Source: Planctomycetaceae bacterium (GTDB lineage Bacteria > Planctomycetota > Planctomycetia > Pirellulales > Thermoguttaceae). From it: DNA of 15,199 bases. Positions 14,240-15,199 of this stretch are shown piece after piece. Position 1 is the first letter of the stretch, and each line of letters opens with the position of its first letter. Made by a program: the position numbers and the translations under genes. The stretch lies in contig WRMR01000048.1 in the NCBI GenBank assembly GCA_009776995.1, positions 1 through 15,199 on the forward strand, in the 5' to 3' direction. Under the pieces are notes generated by a model that did not search any database, was not told where the DNA came from, and worked only from the letters and a program-made list of their open reading frames with translations.

Positions 14240-14899
14240 TCAAAACACAACATGAACATCTGGTCGTTTTTTCTTGAATTCATCAATCCCTTCTTCAGTA
14301 ACGTTTGTTCCCAAGAGATTTATCGATCTGATAGGAGCAATCTTCTCCAAATGCTTTAAGCCGGCGTCTGTGATTTCAGTATTCTCTTCCAAAGAGAGAG
14401 CCTCGAGTTGTGTCAATCCAACGAAGTTCTCCAAATCGGAATCTTTCAGTTGAATACCCTGCATCATCATGATTTTGACCGGGCATGCCGCCAATTTCCT
14501 GATTTCAGAAGCAGGAAATTGTGTCACGCCAACACAGTTAAAAGTCCATAATTCCTGACAATTTCCTATGTCGTCCACATTCAAACCGGATAAATCACCG
14601 CCCACAAAATCCAAACCTTTCAGGTGGGGTAATTGACAGATTAATCGGCAATCATCCGGCGTTAAAATCTGTAAACCCTGGCTTTTCCGGTAAACGAAAG
14701 TGGGATAACATTTGATTGAGCCGTCATGCCGTCTGTACTCGACAGCGAAACCTCGAGTTCGAAGTTCCTTCACCACACGATAATCGCTAGGCGAATAAAT
14801 CATCGAATACAAAACAATAAAGATCACACAAGGAAAAGTGACGCAAGCAATGTCAATCAAAATCCATTTCAACGCACGACTGGTCTGTTCATTGGGCAT
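14240..14899 (-). CDS. Membrane-anchored leucine-rich-repeat protein
   Basis: I chose ATG 14899 (219 aa), which has GAGGAG eight bases upstream; the ATG at 14905 is only two bases from that motif. A short charged N-terminus is followed by one hydrophobic helix (about residues 11-34), a linker (35-75), then leucine-rich repeats of the cysteine-containing/RNI type: LPHLKGLDFVGGDLSGLNVDDI, LTQLEALSLEENTEITDAGLKHLEKI and APIRSINLLGTNVTEEGIDEFKKKRP. This matches the small 'ITDAGL'-type LRR proteins expanded in planctomycetes. The repeats would lie on the far side of the membrane and mediate protein contacts; the partner is unknown. It is AT-rich compared with the enzyme genes. A 15-bp repeat shared with the 13151 region lies just upstream of its Shine-Dalgarno. 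Confidence 0.82.
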   Translation of the reverse strand: MPNEQTSRALKWILIDIACVTFPCVIFIVLYSMIYSPSDYRVVKELRTRGFAVEYRRHDGSIKCYPTFVYRKSQGLQILTPDDCRLICQLPHLKGLDFVGGDLSGLNVDDIGNCQELWTFNCVGVTQFPASEIRKLAACPVKIMMMQGIQLKDSDLENFVGLTQLEALSLEENTEITDAGLKHLEKIAPIRSINLLGTNVTEEGIDEFKKKRPDVHVVF

Positions 14900-14918
14900 G
14901 ATCATTTCTCCTCAACAG

Positions 14919-14933
14919 GTGCCACCAGTGCAA
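14919..14933 (+). repeat. 15-bp repeat GTGCCACCAGTGCAA, copy on plus strand
   Basis: It is an exact inverted match to 13151-13165, located immediately upstream of the LRR gene's ribosome binding site. Confidence 0.6.
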
Positions 14934-15011
14934 TAACAGGTTGTTTTGTATAAATTGCAGGCAATAATCTGCCGGAATAATCCATTGGAACATTATAACA
15001 TGTCGCAAGAC

Positions 15012-15199
15012 CTGTGAAACAACGCGATATGTGTACAAAAAGCCGTGATCAAAACATCAATGACGGAGATTTTATCCCCGATTGCGGAGTTTTCCAGTCG
15101 AATGTTCGACACGAAAACATGGATTTTCGACTCAAAATCTCGAAACTTCAACTCAAAATCCCGAACAACGGGGTCAAAATCACGAAAGCCCGACAAAAA
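15012..15199. repeat. 21-bp-periodic repeat array C, reaching the right edge
   Basis: TCAAAATC recurs at 15132, 15153 and 15174, and a related CGAAAACA lies one period earlier at 15112; further left come TTTTATCCCCG (15070) and GTACAAAAAGCC (15033), shared with array A. On the minus strand a frame stays open from the right edge to a stop at 14993. It reads as degenerate heptads (FRDFD-PV, VRDFE-LK, FRDFE-SK, IHVFV-SN, IRLEN-SA, IGDKI). It could be the C-terminal end of a heptad-repeat protein entering from the right, or simply the translation of 21-bp tandem DNA. The presence of the same unit in non-coding array A favours the second. Confidence 0.7.

Noticed and set aside
15012..15199. CRISPR array at the right edge
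   Set aside because: The units are contiguous 21-bp degenerate repeats without unique spacers and no cas gene is present.

Overview
The window looks like a chromosomal segment of a planctomycete, probably of the Pirellulales/Thermoguttaceae type. Direct indicators are a DUF1559 pseudopilin-like protein with the FTLVELLVVIAIIG leader and the terminal H-X9-DG motif, a XylR-type regulator (sugar-binding sensor fused to an AraC helix-turn-helix), a small membrane-anchored leucine-rich-repeat protein, and weak or absent Shine-Dalgarno sites. The lineage is inferred from gene families only; no rRNA or tRNA was seen. A GH89 alpha-N-acetylglucosaminidase points to use of host-type glycans, hence perhaps an animal-associated habitat.

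Left part (1-7010, all minus strand). An HD-domain phosphohydrolase runs off the left edge. To its right is what I read as one regulated unit, transcribed right to left: a DUF1559 gene, a small lipoprotein with a surface-protein-like beta fold, and a secreted 898-residue GH89 enzyme with a C-terminal discoidin/CBM32 domain. A strong sigma70-like promoter precedes the unit. Two TTGCGCAA palindromes sit immediately upstream of its -35 box with centres 21 bp apart. The XylR-type regulator gene lies just upstream and is the obvious candidate to bind them. The DUF1559 gene carries a run of 9 G near its start that puts it out of frame; 8 G would restore a perfect reading frame.

Middle (7011-12457). 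A plus-strand membrane protein converges on a minus-strand FAD-dependent desaturase-like gene. A second, related FAD gene lies at 11081-12457. Between the two are a small antitoxin-like gene, the in-frame C-terminal stump of a PIN-domain (VapC-like) toxin, and an AT-rich PD-(D/E)XK nuclease-like gene. This looks like an inserted or decayed accessory block separating two paralogues.

Right part (12458-15199). Three small minus-strand genes (an unrecognised protein, a retropepsin-like aspartic protease and a leucine-rich-repeat membrane protein) are embedded in unusually repeat-rich intergenic DNA. The repeats are telomere-like TTAGGGG units, palindromic GC-rich hairpins, a 15-bp inverted pair, and three arrays of a 21-bp-periodic element. 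One array forms the C-terminal tail of the protease; another runs to the right edge.

A separate MITE-like hairpin element of about 145-160 bp occurs twice, beside gene 3' ends (5662-5822 and 7981-8124).
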